Of a stretch of DNA of 64,000 nt, positions 26,726-34,945 are shown piece by piece. The stretch's first letter is position 1; every line of letters starts with the position of its first letter. Both the position numbers and the translations under genes were made by a program. The notes beneath the pieces were generated by a model. It was not told the origin of the DNA and made no database searches. It was given only the letters and a program-made list of their open reading frames with translations. This DNA is from Exiguobacterium sp. s124 (lineage in GTDB: Bacteria > Bacillota > Bacilli > Exiguobacteriales > Exiguobacteriaceae): the NCBI RefSeq assembly GCF_018617485.1, contig NZ_JACSKH010000001.1, positions 1,550,001 to 1,614,000 of the forward strand, read 5' to 3'.

Positions 26726-28756
26726 TTATTCTAACCTTTCCCCTACGAGGAGGTCGAGTTGTTTCAAATAGCCACGTAACCCTTCATATTGGGCGTCCTG
26801 CCAAAACGCATCGCTTCCAAGAAGTGCCACGGCGTCACGCATCGCCACTTCCATCACTTTTAAATCGAGAACCGGATCGGCGACCCGGAAGCTAGGCAGC
26901 CCGCTTTGGGCGGTACCAAAGAAATCACCGGCACCACGTAACTCTAAATCTTTCTCCGCCAATACGAATCCGTCATTCGTCTCCGTCATCGTTTTCAGTC
27001 GAACTTTTCCAACATCTGACTTCGGATCCCCGACGAGGATGCAGAAGGACTGATGGGCACCACGACCGACACGTCCTCGCAACTGGTGCAGTTGTGCGAG
27101 ACCGAAGCGCTCAGCGTCATGAATAATGATGAGTGAAGCGTTCGGAACGTTTACCCCGACTTCGACGACCGTCGTCGAGACGAGAATTTGTGTCGCATTG
27201 TCGGCAAATGATTTCATCACGTCGTCTTTTTCTGCGCTCGATAGCTTCCCGTGCATCAAACCGACGGCATAGTTTGGGAACCGTTCTTTCAACAGTTCAT
27301 ATAAAGCTGTCGCACTTTCGACTTCGAGCGTATCCGACTCCTCGATGAGTGGTGCAATCACATAGGCTTGACGGCCAAGCGCTAGCTCTCGATCGACCAT
27401 CGAATGGACACGGTCGATTTGGTCTTGCTTCGCCCAATATGTTTCAATCGGTTTTCGGCCTTTTGGCATCTCATCAATCGTCGAGACGTCCATCTCTCCG
27501 AACGCACTGATTGCAAGTGTCCTCGGAATCGGGGTCGCTGTCATATACAAGACGTCCGCAAATTCGGCTTTATCACGAAGTTTCTTCCGTTGTTCGACAC
27601 CGAATCGATGCTGTTCGTCTGTAATCGCCAAATGCAAATTCGAAAATTCGACCGGTCCTTGAATGAGGGCATGCGTTCCGACGATGATGTCGACATCACC
27701 GGATCGAATCGCAGTCAGAAGCGCCTCCCGGGCTTTTCCTTTCACCGAGCTCGTCAAGAGGGCGATGGTGATGCCAAACGGCTCAAACAATTCCTGTAAA
27801 GATGTCGCGTGCTGTTCGGCTAAAATTTCGGTCGGTACCATCAATGCGCCTTGATACCCAGCCATGACGGTCGCATACAAGGCAATCGCGGCAACGACGG
27901 TCTTCCCGCTCCCGACATCCCCTTGCAACAATCGATTCATCCGTTCTGGCTTTTCGAGATCGGACACGATTTCACGGATGACCCGTGTTTGAGCTCCCGT
28001 CAACGGGAATGCGAGTCGTTTGACGAATTCGTTCAATTGAGGCTTATCGAGTTGAAGGGCCCGACCGTTTCCTGACCGCTCCATTTTCCGAAACGCCTGC
28101 AATTTCAATTGATACATGAGACACTCTTCGTATACGTAGCTCCGTCTCGCCTGCTTATATGTCTCCACCGTATCCGGGAAATGCATCCCGCGAAGCATGG
28201 TCATCCGGTCCTCTAGTCGATACCTGTCTCGTATGGACTGTGGCACCCGTTCCGGGAGGTCCGTCACTTGTTCGAAAGCTAACTTGACGATTCGACTAAA
28301 GTTTTTTTGCGTGAGTCCGGCTCGTAACGAATAGATGGGCTGAAGGCCGCCTGACGGTGCACCGAATTCGAGGTCGGTCGCACTGATCGTCATCCGATTC
28401 ATATCCCATTTCCCTTTGACCGTGACGGTTTCGCCAATCGTCAACTTATCCTTATAGAACGCCCGATTGAACATCGTCACTTGGACTGCATACCGTTCTT
28501 CTAGCAATAATCTAAACTGAAGGCGGTTCTTCCCTTTACTATAGTACCGAACGAGCGGCTCTGCTTGAACCGTCCCACTCCATTTGACGAGGTCCCCGTG
28601 AACAGCGGTCGTTACGGTCCCACTATTATAATTCTCATAACGAAACGGGACGTGCTCTAGCACGTCCTCGATTCGAACAAGTCCCATCATTTCTAGTTTT
28701 TTGGCCATCTCTGGCCCGACTCCTTTCAGAGTCGTCAGCCGTTCATTGTTTTGCAT
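26726..28756 (-). CDS. recG: RecG, ATP-dependent branched-DNA helicase
   Basis: Remodels stalled replication forks and branched DNA. The 676-residue protein starts MQNNERLTTLKGVGPEMAKK, with a wedge/OB domain at about 60-160, Walker A GDVGSGKTVVAAIALYATVM near 278, the DEQH box in ITDEQHRFGVEQRKKLRDKA, TATPIPRTLAISAFGEMDV, and motif VI in GLAQLHQLRGRVGRGAHQSF. Its ATG lies inside the end of sdaAA (14-base overlap). No terminator separates it from the fapR promoter. Confidence 0.97.
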   Translation of the reverse strand: MQNNERLTTLKGVGPEMAKKLEMMGLVRIEDVLEHVPFRYENYNSGTVTTAVHGDLVKWSGTVQAEPLVRYYSKGKNRLQFRLLLEERYAVQVTMFNRAFYKDKLTIGETVTVKGKWDMNRMTISATDLEFGAPSGGLQPIYSLRAGLTQKNFSRIVKLAFEQVTDLPERVPQSIRDRYRLEDRMTMLRGMHFPDTVETYKQARRSYVYEECLMYQLKLQAFRKMERSGNGRALQLDKPQLNEFVKRLAFPLTGAQTRVIREIVSDLEKPERMNRLLQGDVGSGKTVVAAIALYATVMAGYQGALMVPTEILAEQHATSLQELFEPFGITIALLTSSVKGKAREALLTAIRSGDVDIIVGTHALIQGPVEFSNLHLAITDEQHRFGVEQRKKLRDKAEFADVLYMTATPIPRTLAISAFGEMDVSTIDEMPKGRKPIETYWAKQDQIDRVHSMVDRELALGRQAYVIAPLIEESDTLEVESATALYELLKERFPNYAVGLMHGKLSSAEKDDVMKSFADNATQILVSTTVVEVGVNVPNASLIIIHDAERFGLAQLHQLRGRVGRGAHQSFCILVGDPKSDVGKVRLKTMTETNDGFVLAEKDLELRGAGDFFGTAQSGLPSFRVADPVLDLKVMEVAMRDAVALLGSDAFWQDAQYEGLRGYLKQLDLLVGERLE

Positions 28757-29630
28757 CTTCTTTCGCTCCAAAAATATTTCGTTCGAGGCGACGAGCCGTC
28801 GGCGTATTCGCCAATCCACCTTTAGCCGTCTCTTTCAACGCAGTCGGCATCATTTGACCGACTTCATGCATCGCTGAGATGACTTCGTCACAAGGAATAC
28901 GCGATGTGATTCCCGCGAGGGCCATGTCCGCTGCGACAATGGCATTGGCACCGCCCATGGCGTTCCGTTTCACACACGGCACTTCAACGAGTCCTGCCAC
29001 AGGATCACAGACAAGGCCGAGCATGTTTTTAAGGGCGATTGCAAACGCCGTAGCCGACTGGTCCGGTGTCCCGCCGGCCGCTTCGACAATCGCTGCTGCT
29101 GCCATTCCGGTCGCTGAACCGACTTCTGCCTGGCATCCCCCTGCCGCTCCTGAAATCGAAGCGTTGTTCGCCACAACAAACCCGAACGCTCCTGACGTGA
29201 ACAAGTAGCGAATCATGGCATCGCGGTCCATCTCGAGGCGATCTTTCACCGCGAATAACGTTCCTGGCACGACGCCCGCACTCCCCGCAGTCGGTGTCGC
29301 ACAAATTCGTCCCATCGCCGCATTCACTTCGTTCGTCCCGATTGCTTTTGACACGGCATCTAAAATAAGGTCTCCGGCAAGTGATTTGCCTGAACGTATA
29401 TAATCTTGCATGAGTACGGCATCGTTCCCCGTCAATCCCGTCACCGATGTGACACCTTGAAGCGCACGTTCGACCGCTTCTTCCATGACCTCGAGGTTAC
29501 GGTCCATCATCCCGATGATGTCTTCCCGGCTCGAGCGTCTGACGTGCATCTCTTGTTCAATCATCACCTCAGAAATCGGGATACCTCGTTCTGTTGCCAT
29601 CGTCACTAACTCTTCTACTGATTTAAACAT
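28743..29630 (-). CDS. sdaAA: L-serine dehydratase alpha subunit (iron-sulfur)
   Basis: With SdaAB converts L-serine to pyruvate and ammonia. The 295-residue catalytic subunit has conserved cysteines for an oxygen-sensitive 4Fe-4S cluster in GRICATPTAGSAGVVPG, GLVCDPVAGLVEVPCVKRNA, and the GGCQAEVGSATGMAAAAIVE segment. ATG follows AAGGAG. It lies 12 bases after sdaAB, as in B. subtilis. Confidence 0.96.
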   Translation of the reverse strand: MFKSVEELVTMATERGIPISEVMIEQEMHVRRSSREDIIGMMDRNLEVMEEAVERALQGVTSVTGLTGNDAVLMQDYIRSGKSLAGDLILDAVSKAIGTNEVNAAMGRICATPTAGSAGVVPGTLFAVKDRLEMDRDAMIRYLFTSGAFGFVVANNASISGAAGGCQAEVGSATGMAAAAIVEAAGGTPDQSATAFAIALKNMLGLVCDPVAGLVEVPCVKRNAMGGANAIVAADMALAGITSRIPCDEVISAMHEVGQMMPTALKETAKGGLANTPTARRLERNIFGAKEDAKQ

Positions 29631-29642
29631 CTCACATTCTCC

Positions 29643-30305
29643 TTATTCCCCAAAAATAGCGATCCGTTCGATCTGCGGTAACCGTTCTAGCTCTGCTAAC
29701 ACTTCAGCAGGAATCGTTTCATCAATCTCAATGGCCATCAAGGCTTGCATTCCTTTTTCGTGACGACTCACTTCCATATGTCCAATGTTCAATTGATGAT
29801 TCGCCAAGACACCTGTCACTGCGGCGATTGCCCCGAATCGGTCATGATGCAAGACGACGAGCGCAGGTCCCCCACCTGTCAACTTTAACGGGAATCCATT
29901 CAGTTCCGTGATTTCAATCGTTCCCCCACCGATTGAGATCCCGACGATTTCAAACGTACCGAACTCGTCTTCGAGCAAGACACGCGCTGTATTCGGATGA
30001 TCCGTCAACAAATCGCTCGTCTCAAAGATGACTTCGATTCCTTTTTCACGGGCAATGTCTAACGCTTGTGGGATTCGCAGGTCGAACGTATCAAACCCCA
30101 TAATTCCACCGACAATCGCGACATCCGTACCGTGACCACGATACGTGTCCGCAAACGACCCATAAAACGTGATGCGTGCGGTGCGTGGCGTTCTTCCGAA
30201 TAATTTCCCTGCCATCAGCCCGATGCGCGCGGCACCTGCTGTATGCGAACTCGATGGCCCGACCATGACAGGACCAATGATGTCAAACACACTACGATAT
30301 TTCAC
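29643..30305 (-). CDS. sdaAB: L-serine dehydratase beta subunit with ACT domain
   Basis: Regulatory subunit. The 220-residue protein starts at GTG (MKYRSVFDIIGPVMVGPSSS) with GGGGG upstream. It has HTAGAARIGLMAGKLFG, GHGTDVAIVGGIMGFD and a C-terminal ACT domain (VVLHHDRFGAIAAVTGVLAN..MEVSRHEKGMQALMAIEID) that probably senses serine. It starts just after the fakA terminator. Confidence 0.96.
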   Translation of the reverse strand: MKYRSVFDIIGPVMVGPSSSHTAGAARIGLMAGKLFGRTPRTARITFYGSFADTYRGHGTDVAIVGGIMGFDTFDLRIPQALDIAREKGIEVIFETSDLLTDHPNTARVLLEDEFGTFEIVGISIGGGTIEITELNGFPLKLTGGGPALVVLHHDRFGAIAAVTGVLANHQLNIGHMEVSRHEKGMQALMAIEIDETIPAEVLAELERLPQIERIAIFGE

Positions 30306-30320
30306 CTAATTTTCCCCCTT

Positions 30321-30357
30321 TCAAAAATCCCTACCTTCATTATACAGAAGGTAGGGA
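30321..30357 (-). terminator. Rho-independent terminator after yloU-fakA
   Basis: TCCCTACCTTC / GAAGGTAGGGA with TTTTTG following on the minus strand. The loop contains TATAAT, which might act as a -10 for sdaAB, but no convincing -35 is present. Confidence 0.85.
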
Positions 30358-30368
30358 CTTGAAACAGC

Positions 30369-32048
30369 TTATTCCACACTAAAAATATAAGAGTAAAGCG
30401 GTTGTTTGCCGTCGTGTACTTCAATCTCAATCTCATCATTTACAGATTCGATATATGACGTCAACGCTTCTACGTCTGCTTCAGATGAACCTTCACCCGT
30501 TAAAATCGTGATGATTTCATCATCTGCTTCGACGAGTGCATCGACCAACTTTTTAGCCGCTTCGAGGCTCGACGTTGAGGAAGAAACGATTTTCTTCTCT
30601 GCAATCGCCATGTGCTCGTCTTTCTTGATTTCCACACCATCGATGCTCGTGTCACGAACAGCGTAAGTGACTTGTCCGGACTTCACAGTCGAGGCAGCTG
30701 ACTTCATCGCTTGTTCGTTCATCTCGACATCCGCCTCTGGGTTGAAGGCGATTGCTGCCGCAAGACCTTGTGGGACCGTCTTCGTCGGGATGACAGAGAC
30801 GCCGCATGGTGCGACAGACGCTGCTTGCTCAGCAGCCATGATGATGTTTGAGTTGTTCGGGAAGATAAAGACGTGTTCCGCATGTGCAGACTCAATCGCC
30901 TTGACGATATCTTCTGTTGATGGGTTCATCGTTTGACCGCCCTCGATGACGTGTGCCGCCCCGAGTGAACGGAACAATTCGCTGACGCCTTCACCCATTG
31001 CTACCGTGACGATCGCAAATGGTGCTTTCGGCTTCTCTGCCTGTTGAACACCGTGTTGATTCGCACCATGTTCTTCTTCGAGAATGGTCGAGTGTTGTTG
31101 ACGCATGTTCTCGATTTTAACGGCGACGAGTTCACCGAAACGTTGACCTTTCGTGATGACCTCACCCGGTGTCTCAACGTGAACGTGAACTTTTAAGAGT
31201 TCTTCGTCCGCGACGACAAGGAGAGAATCTCCCAGTTCAGACAATTCGTTACGGAACGCATCTTCATTGAACGGTGCATCCTTTAACTTTTCGTCTTGGA
31301 AACGAACCATGATCTCTGTGCAATAACCGAATTCGATATCTTCTGTAGACATGAACCCTTGTGCCGCATGCGCATGGTGTTCTGCCTCGATCAACGCATC
31401 CATGACAGGAGCATGTGGTTTCTCGAGCTCTTTGCCTTCAAGGCTAGCAAGGAAACCTTCGTAGATGACGAGAAGTCCTTGACCGCCCGAGTCGACGACG
31501 CCGACTTCTTTTAATACCGGCAACAAGTCCGGTGTACGGTCTAACGATGCTTTCGCTTCTTCGATGACGCGTTTCATAAATTCAGTGAAATCACTTGTCG
31601 ACTCTGACGCAAGGAGCGCTTCGTCGGCCGCTTCACGAGCAACCGTTAAAATCGTTCCTTCAACCGGTTTCATAACCGCCTTGTATGCCGTGTCGACACC
31701 GCGCTTGAGCGCTTCTGCAAAATCAACTGTTGTCAGTTCTGCTTTTCCTTCAACAGCTTTACCGAATCCACGGAACAACTGACTTAAAATAACACCCGAG
31801 TTTCCGCGTGCCCCCATAAGTAGTCCACGTGCAAACTTTGATGACACCTCTGCGATATCTGATGAGTTCATCGCCGCTACTTCTTTCGCGCCCGACGTCA
31901 TCGTCAAGTTCATGTTCGTCCCCGTGTCTCCGTCTGGAACCGGGAAGACGTTAAGCGAATCTACATAATCTGCGTTTTGGCTCAAGTTGGCCGCTCCGTT
32001 CGCGATCATGTTTGAGAGCGCCAATCCATCTAAACGTTTTAAACCCAC
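30369..32048 (-). CDS. fakA: FakA (YloV), fatty acid kinase catalytic subunit
   Basis: Phosphorylates FakB-bound fatty acids so that exogenous acids enter phospholipids. The 559-residue reading starts at GTG (MGLKRLDGLALSNMIANG) seven bases after GGAGGAGG; the longer ATG reading lacks a ribosome site. The DhaL/DAK2 nucleotide domain shows LNVFPVPDGDTGTNMNLTMT and MGARGNSGVILSQLFRG. A middle domain carries FGYCTEIMVRF and HVHVETPGEVI; a C-terminal DegV-like part follows. It is paired with yloU. Confidence 0.95.
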   Translation of the reverse strand: MGLKRLDGLALSNMIANGAANLSQNADYVDSLNVFPVPDGDTGTNMNLTMTSGAKEVAAMNSSDIAEVSSKFARGLLMGARGNSGVILSQLFRGFGKAVEGKAELTTVDFAEALKRGVDTAYKAVMKPVEGTILTVAREAADEALLASESTSDFTEFMKRVIEEAKASLDRTPDLLPVLKEVGVVDSGGQGLLVIYEGFLASLEGKELEKPHAPVMDALIEAEHHAHAAQGFMSTEDIEFGYCTEIMVRFQDEKLKDAPFNEDAFRNELSELGDSLLVVADEELLKVHVHVETPGEVITKGQRFGELVAVKIENMRQQHSTILEEEHGANQHGVQQAEKPKAPFAIVTVAMGEGVSELFRSLGAAHVIEGGQTMNPSTEDIVKAIESAHAEHVFIFPNNSNIIMAAEQAASVAPCGVSVIPTKTVPQGLAAAIAFNPEADVEMNEQAMKSAASTVKSGQVTYAVRDTSIDGVEIKKDEHMAIAEKKIVSSSTSSLEAAKKLVDALVEADDEIITILTGEGSSEADVEALTSYIESVNDEIEIEVHDGKQPLYSYIFSVE

Positions 32049-32070
32049 ACCAAATCCTCCTCCGTTTTCG

Positions 32071-32433
32071 TCAGTCATTCGTCAGACGAACGCCTTGAAC
32101 GAATATATTTACCGACGAAACGTTTAATCCTAAAGTTTCTCCGAGCGTATACTTGACTCGGCTCTGCACGTTGTATGCGACTTCAGATACTTTCGTCCCG
32201 TAGCTTACAATGATGTGCATGTCGATATGTACGTCTTCGTCTTCTTGACGTACGACGACACCACGCGCGTAATTTTCACGTTTTAACAATTCAGCAATGC
32301 CGTCTTTCAATTGTGCTTGTGAAGCCATGCCGACCACACCGAAGCATTCCATCGCTGCACCACCTGCGAGTGTCGCGATGACGTCACTTGTGATGTCAAT
32401 ATTGCCATATGTTGTCTTCATTTCAATTGCCAT
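32071..32433 (-). CDS. yloU: YloU, Asp23/Gls24 family protein
   Basis: The 120-residue protein starts MAIEMKTTYGNIDITSDVIA and shows the Asp23 pattern GVVGMASQAQLKDGIAELLK, VVRQEDEDVHIDMHIIVSYG, VQSRVKYTLGETLGLNVSSV. Members of this family are linked to envelope stress and membrane association. The adjacent fakA is a constant partner in Bacillales, but the reason is not known. ATG follows AGGAGG. Confidence 0.93.
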   Translation of the reverse strand: MAIEMKTTYGNIDITSDVIATLAGGAAMECFGVVGMASQAQLKDGIAELLKRENYARGVVVRQEDEDVHIDMHIIVSYGTKVSEVAYNVQSRVKYTLGETLGLNVSSVNIFVQGVRLTND

Positions 32434-32482
32434 ATGGAGTAGCCTCCTTTATTCGGAATGATTCCTAATGTACATTCTACAA

Positions 32483-32499
32483 TAAGTACCTAGTTATTA
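32483..32499 (+). promoter_or_regulatory. Weak FapR-like box upstream of yloU-fakA
   Basis: TAAGTACCTAGTTATTA matches the FapR consensus TTAGTACCTRRTACTAA at 13 of 17 positions, with the core GTACCT intact but imperfect symmetry. It lies in the 5' leader of yloU-fakA. As FakA feeds the same phospholipid pathway as PlsX, co-control by FapR is plausible but unproven. Confidence 0.3.
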
Positions 32500-32547
32500 A
32501 AAGAACCTGCTCCAGAAACTCGGTCAATTAACGCGATAACCTCATTC

Positions 32548-32576
32548 ATTATTCAAATCCTTGAGAGTAATGTCAA
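32548..32576 (-). promoter_or_regulatory. yloU-fakA promoter
   Basis: TTGACA (32576-32571), 17 bases, AATAAT (32553-32548) on the minus strand. It is divergent from the rpmB promoter and gives a leader of about 100 bases. Confidence 0.55.
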
Positions 32577-32607
32577 GTTTTTTTCTTGTCATGGTACGAT
32601 TTTCTAG

Positions 32608-32636
32608 TTGCATCGGGAAAAAAGCCGTGCTAATAT
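32608..32636 (+). promoter_or_regulatory. rpmB promoter
   Basis: TTGCAT (32608-32613), 17 bases, TAATAT (32631-32636) on the plus strand, about 50 bases upstream of rpmB. Confidence 0.6.
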
Positions 32637-32685
32637 AAACGAGTGTCTATTAGGACGAACCCACATAAAAAAGGAGGGGAAACGC

Positions 32686-32874
32686 ATGGCACGTAAATGC
32701 TACGTAACAGGTAAATCACCTAAATCAGGTAACAACCGTTCGCACGCACTCAACAAGACAAAACGTACTTGGGGTGTAAACGTACAAAAAGTTCGTATTC
32801 TCGTTGACGGTAAACCGAAACGCGTTTGGGTTTCAGCTCGCGCACTTAAATCAGGTCTCGTTGAACGCGTATAA
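32686..32874 (+). CDS. rpmB: Ribosomal protein L28
   Basis: Large-subunit protein, 62 residues: [63 protein letters not shown] follows AAGGAGGGGAAACGC. It is transcribed alone and opposite to its neighbours, as in B. subtilis, but without the spoVM gene that flanks it there. Only one cysteine is present, so this is a zinc-independent form. Confidence 0.98.
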   Translation: MARKCYVTGKSPKSGNNRSHALNKTKRTWGVNVQKVRILVDGKPKRVWVSARALKSGLVERV

Positions 32875-32892
32875 TACTTATACACGAACGAA

Positions 32893-32927
32893 TAAATCCC
32901 AGCGGCATTCGCCGATGGGATTTTTTT
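32893..32927. terminator. Terminator between convergent rpmB and thiN
   Basis: AAATCCCAGCGGC and its complement GCCGATGGGATTT form a stem followed by TTTTTTT on the plus strand; a shorter T-rich tail on the minus strand allows use by thiT-thiN as well. Confidence 0.8.
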
Positions 32928-32931
32928 GTGC

Positions 32932-33519
32932 TCATTTTTTGACAATCATGACGAGAACGGTCCCTTGATGGACCGTCAACCGGGCAGAATCCGTAGACCA
33001 TTCATTTGAGATCGTCAGCGCCTCTCCGCTAGTCACGTCATGATGGTCAAGTGGATATTTGACATCTTTAATGGAAATCGTAGCTGTCTTCCATGGCATG
33101 AAGGACAAATAGTGACCGTCCCGTTTCGGAATCGTATAGTCTCCTATTCTTACAAGATAGACCGTTTGCCCTTCATTATGAAGGTGCATCTCCGGATAGG
33201 ACTCCAGTAAGCCTACATTCGCAAACGTCATATCGATCCGTCCCCCGAGAGCCCCATACACATCGATTCGTGTTGCTCCCCGTTCTCTTGCTAACTCCAA
33301 TGCAATTTCTAAGTCTGTCACATCTTTCTCCGAAGGATAGCGTAACGCTTGATCAGGTGGTGTCCCATCGAACGAATCAAAATCTCCCACCACGACGTCT
33401 GGTACAACTCCTTCATCTAACAGTCTTTGATATCCACCATCCACACCAATCACAAAATCGGCATCACGCGGTAAGTCCGGAATAGGTGCCGGACTCGCCG
33501 CGACGATTAGTACGTTCAT
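32932..33519 (-). CDS. thiN: ThiN, thiamine pyrophosphokinase
   Basis: Converts thiamine to the cofactor thiamine diphosphate. The 195-residue protein has the TPK pattern FVIGVDGGYQRLLDEGVVPD, VVVGDFDSFDGTPPDQ, EKDVTDLEIALELARERGAT, VYGALGGRIDMTFANVGLLE, and a C-terminal B1-binding domain with YPLDHHDVTSGEALTISNEW. The ATG overlaps the thiT stop (ATGA). Uptake and activation of thiamine are thus expressed together behind the riboswitch. Confidence 0.96.
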   Translation of the reverse strand: MNVLIVAASPAPIPDLPRDADFVIGVDGGYQRLLDEGVVPDVVVGDFDSFDGTPPDQALRYPSEKDVTDLEIALELARERGATRIDVYGALGGRIDMTFANVGLLESYPEMHLHNEGQTVYLVRIGDYTIPKRDGHYLSFMPWKTATISIKDVKYPLDHHDVTSGEALTISNEWSTDSARLTVHQGTVLVMIVKK

Positions 33520-34091
33520 TGACGGATATCCCGTGTCGCCACACGCGTGAAACGTGGTGCTGTCGTGAAGAGAAGTACTAACACGATGGCCGAGATGACA
33601 AAGGATGGGAGCATATACGTGGCGTTATATCCGAGCGAGTAGGCCACGACCGGACCTTCTGCGTATTCAGCGAAGAAGACGATACCCGAGATGACGTGCG
33701 CTGCGTATCGTAACATCGACCCGAGCAATGCCCCGAGCACTAAATAGATGGCAAGCGTCTTTGTCGCACCTTGACTCGCAGCATGTTTCACTCGCCCTGC
33801 GAATACCCCGGCCATACCGACGAGGCCATATGCGACCGTATAGTCGAGCAAGAATTGTACAGGTGTGAAAATGTATGCTCCGAACAAGAGTTGAAGTGTC
33901 CCGACGAGCGCGCCTGTCGCAAGACCACCCTTCAGCCCGTGACGGAACGCCATGACAAAGATCGGGAGCATCGCTAAACTGATAGACCCACCTTGTGGTA
34001 AACGATATGGAATGAGCAAATCAAAAATAAGCCCGAGCGCCGCAAACAATGAAATTTCAATGAGCGCTTGTAATTTGAAACGTGATTTCAT
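33516..34091 (-). CDS. thiT: ThiT, thiamine-specific substrate-binding subunit of an ECF transporter
   Basis: Membrane S-component that binds thiamine and works with the shared EcfA-EcfA'-EcfT module encoded elsewhere. The 191-residue protein starts MKSRFKLQALIEISLFAALG, has about six membrane segments, and carries the family motif YRLPQGGSISLAMLPIFVMA and YIFTPVQFLLDYTVAYGLVG. ATG follows AGGAGG. The TPP riboswitch upstream confirms the substrate. Confidence 0.95.
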   Translation of the reverse strand: MKSRFKLQALIEISLFAALGLIFDLLIPYRLPQGGSISLAMLPIFVMAFRHGLKGGLATGALVGTLQLLFGAYIFTPVQFLLDYTVAYGLVGMAGVFAGRVKHAASQGATKTLAIYLVLGALLGSMLRYAAHVISGIVFFAEYAEGPVVAYSLGYNATYMLPSFVISAIVLVLLFTTAPRFTRVATRDIRQ

Positions 34092-34120
34092 CCTTCTTCC
34101 TCCTTTATTTGTTTGAACGA

Positions 34121-34154
34121 CAAAAAGCAGCATGACGTAAACGCCATGCTGCTT
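34121..34154 (-). terminator. Expression-platform terminator of the TPP riboswitch
   Basis: AAGCAGCATGGCG / CGTCATGCTGCTT with TTTTTG after it on the minus strand, just downstream of the TPP aptamer and upstream of thiT. High TPP should favour this stem and stop thiT-thiN transcription. Confidence 0.9.
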
Positions 34155-34173
34155 GAATTCGCAACGTGCATTT

Positions 34174-34263
34174 TCGCCACATCCCTACGTCCGTGTGAAC
34201 GGAACAGGTTCAAAGGGTTAGCGTATGCCTCTCAGCCACATGATGTGACACCCCTTGCGACTC
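34174..34263 (-). ncRNA. TPP riboswitch (THI-box)
   Basis: On the minus strand the conserved elements appear in order: GGGGTG, GTGGCTGAGAGGC, ACCCTTTGAACCTG and GTAGGGA, closed by TCGC / GCGA. The CUGAGA element binds the pyrimidine and the ACCCUUUGAACCUG segment shapes the diphosphate site in this family. It is followed by an intrinsic terminator and by thiT-thiN. Confidence 0.96.
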
Positions 34264-34284
34264 TATCTTGTTGTTCTACCGTCG

Positions 34285-34313
34285 ATTATACACGAGATGC
34301 GCCACGAATGCTA
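34285..34313 (-). promoter_or_regulatory. thiT-thiN promoter overlapping the rpe stop codon
   Basis: TATAAT (34290-34285) contains the TAA stop codon of rpe; TAGCAT (34313-34308) lies 17 bases upstream on the minus strand. Transcription would begin just ahead of the TPP aptamer. Confidence 0.55.
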
Positions 34314-34942
34314 TCGATGGCTGCTTTATAATCCGATTGACTATAGATGGCTGATCCTGCCACAAGCACATCAGCTCCAGCATCGATGCAACGTTTTGCC
34401 GTTTCTGCGTTCACACCACCATCGATTTCAATCTCAAAATCAAGTTGATGGTCTTGACGAAGTTGGCTAAGCGCTGAAATTTTTGGCACGACCGATTCAA
34501 TAAACGCCTGACCCCCGAATCCTGGGTTGACCGTCATGAGCAACACCATATCGACGTCCGTGAGTACGTGTTCAATCGTCGAAAGTGGTGTATGTGGGTT
34601 TAAGACGACCCCACATTTCGCACCTGCCGCTTTGATTTGCTGTAAGACACGATGCAAATGATTCGTCGCTTCCACGTGTACGGTTACGATGTCCGCACCG
34701 GCTTTCACGAAATCTTCTACGTAGCGTTCTGGTTGGTCAATCATCAAATGTACATCGAGTACCATGTCTGATTTTTTACGCAAGCTCGCGAGAACAGGTA
34801 GACCAATCGAGATGTTTGGTACGAATTGCCCGTCCATCACGTCAAAATGGATATAGTCAGCCCCTGCTTCTTGAACGGCTTTTACTTCAGCTTCCAAGTT
34901 GGCAAAATCGGCAGCTAAAATAGATGGTGCAATTTTAATCAT
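34286..34942 (-). CDS. rpe: Ribulose-phosphate 3-epimerase
   Basis: Pentose-phosphate pathway enzyme interconverting ribulose 5-phosphate and xylulose 5-phosphate. The 218-residue TIM barrel starts MIKIAPSILAADFANLEAEV, with metal-binding IHFDVMDGQFVPNISIG, LDVHLMI, MTVNPGFGGQAFIE and EIDGGVNAETAKRCIDAGAD. It follows rsgA by three bases and ends the long gmk-to-rpe operon. Confidence 0.97.
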   Translation of the reverse strand: MIKIAPSILAADFANLEAEVKAVQEAGADYIHFDVMDGQFVPNISIGLPVLASLRKKSDMVLDVHLMIDQPERYVEDFVKAGADIVTVHVEATNHLHRVLQQIKAAGAKCGVVLNPHTPLSTIEHVLTDVDMVLLMTVNPGFGGQAFIESVVPKISALSQLRQDHQLDFEIEIDGGVNAETAKRCIDAGADVLVAGSAIYSQSDYKAAIDSIRGASRV

Positions 34943-34945
34943 CTG

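Noticed and set aside
30335-30345. TATAAT in the loop of the fakA terminator as an sdaAB promoter
   Set aside because: No acceptable -35 hexamer lies 16-18 bases upstream and no extended -10 TGN is present, so it is recorded only as a note.
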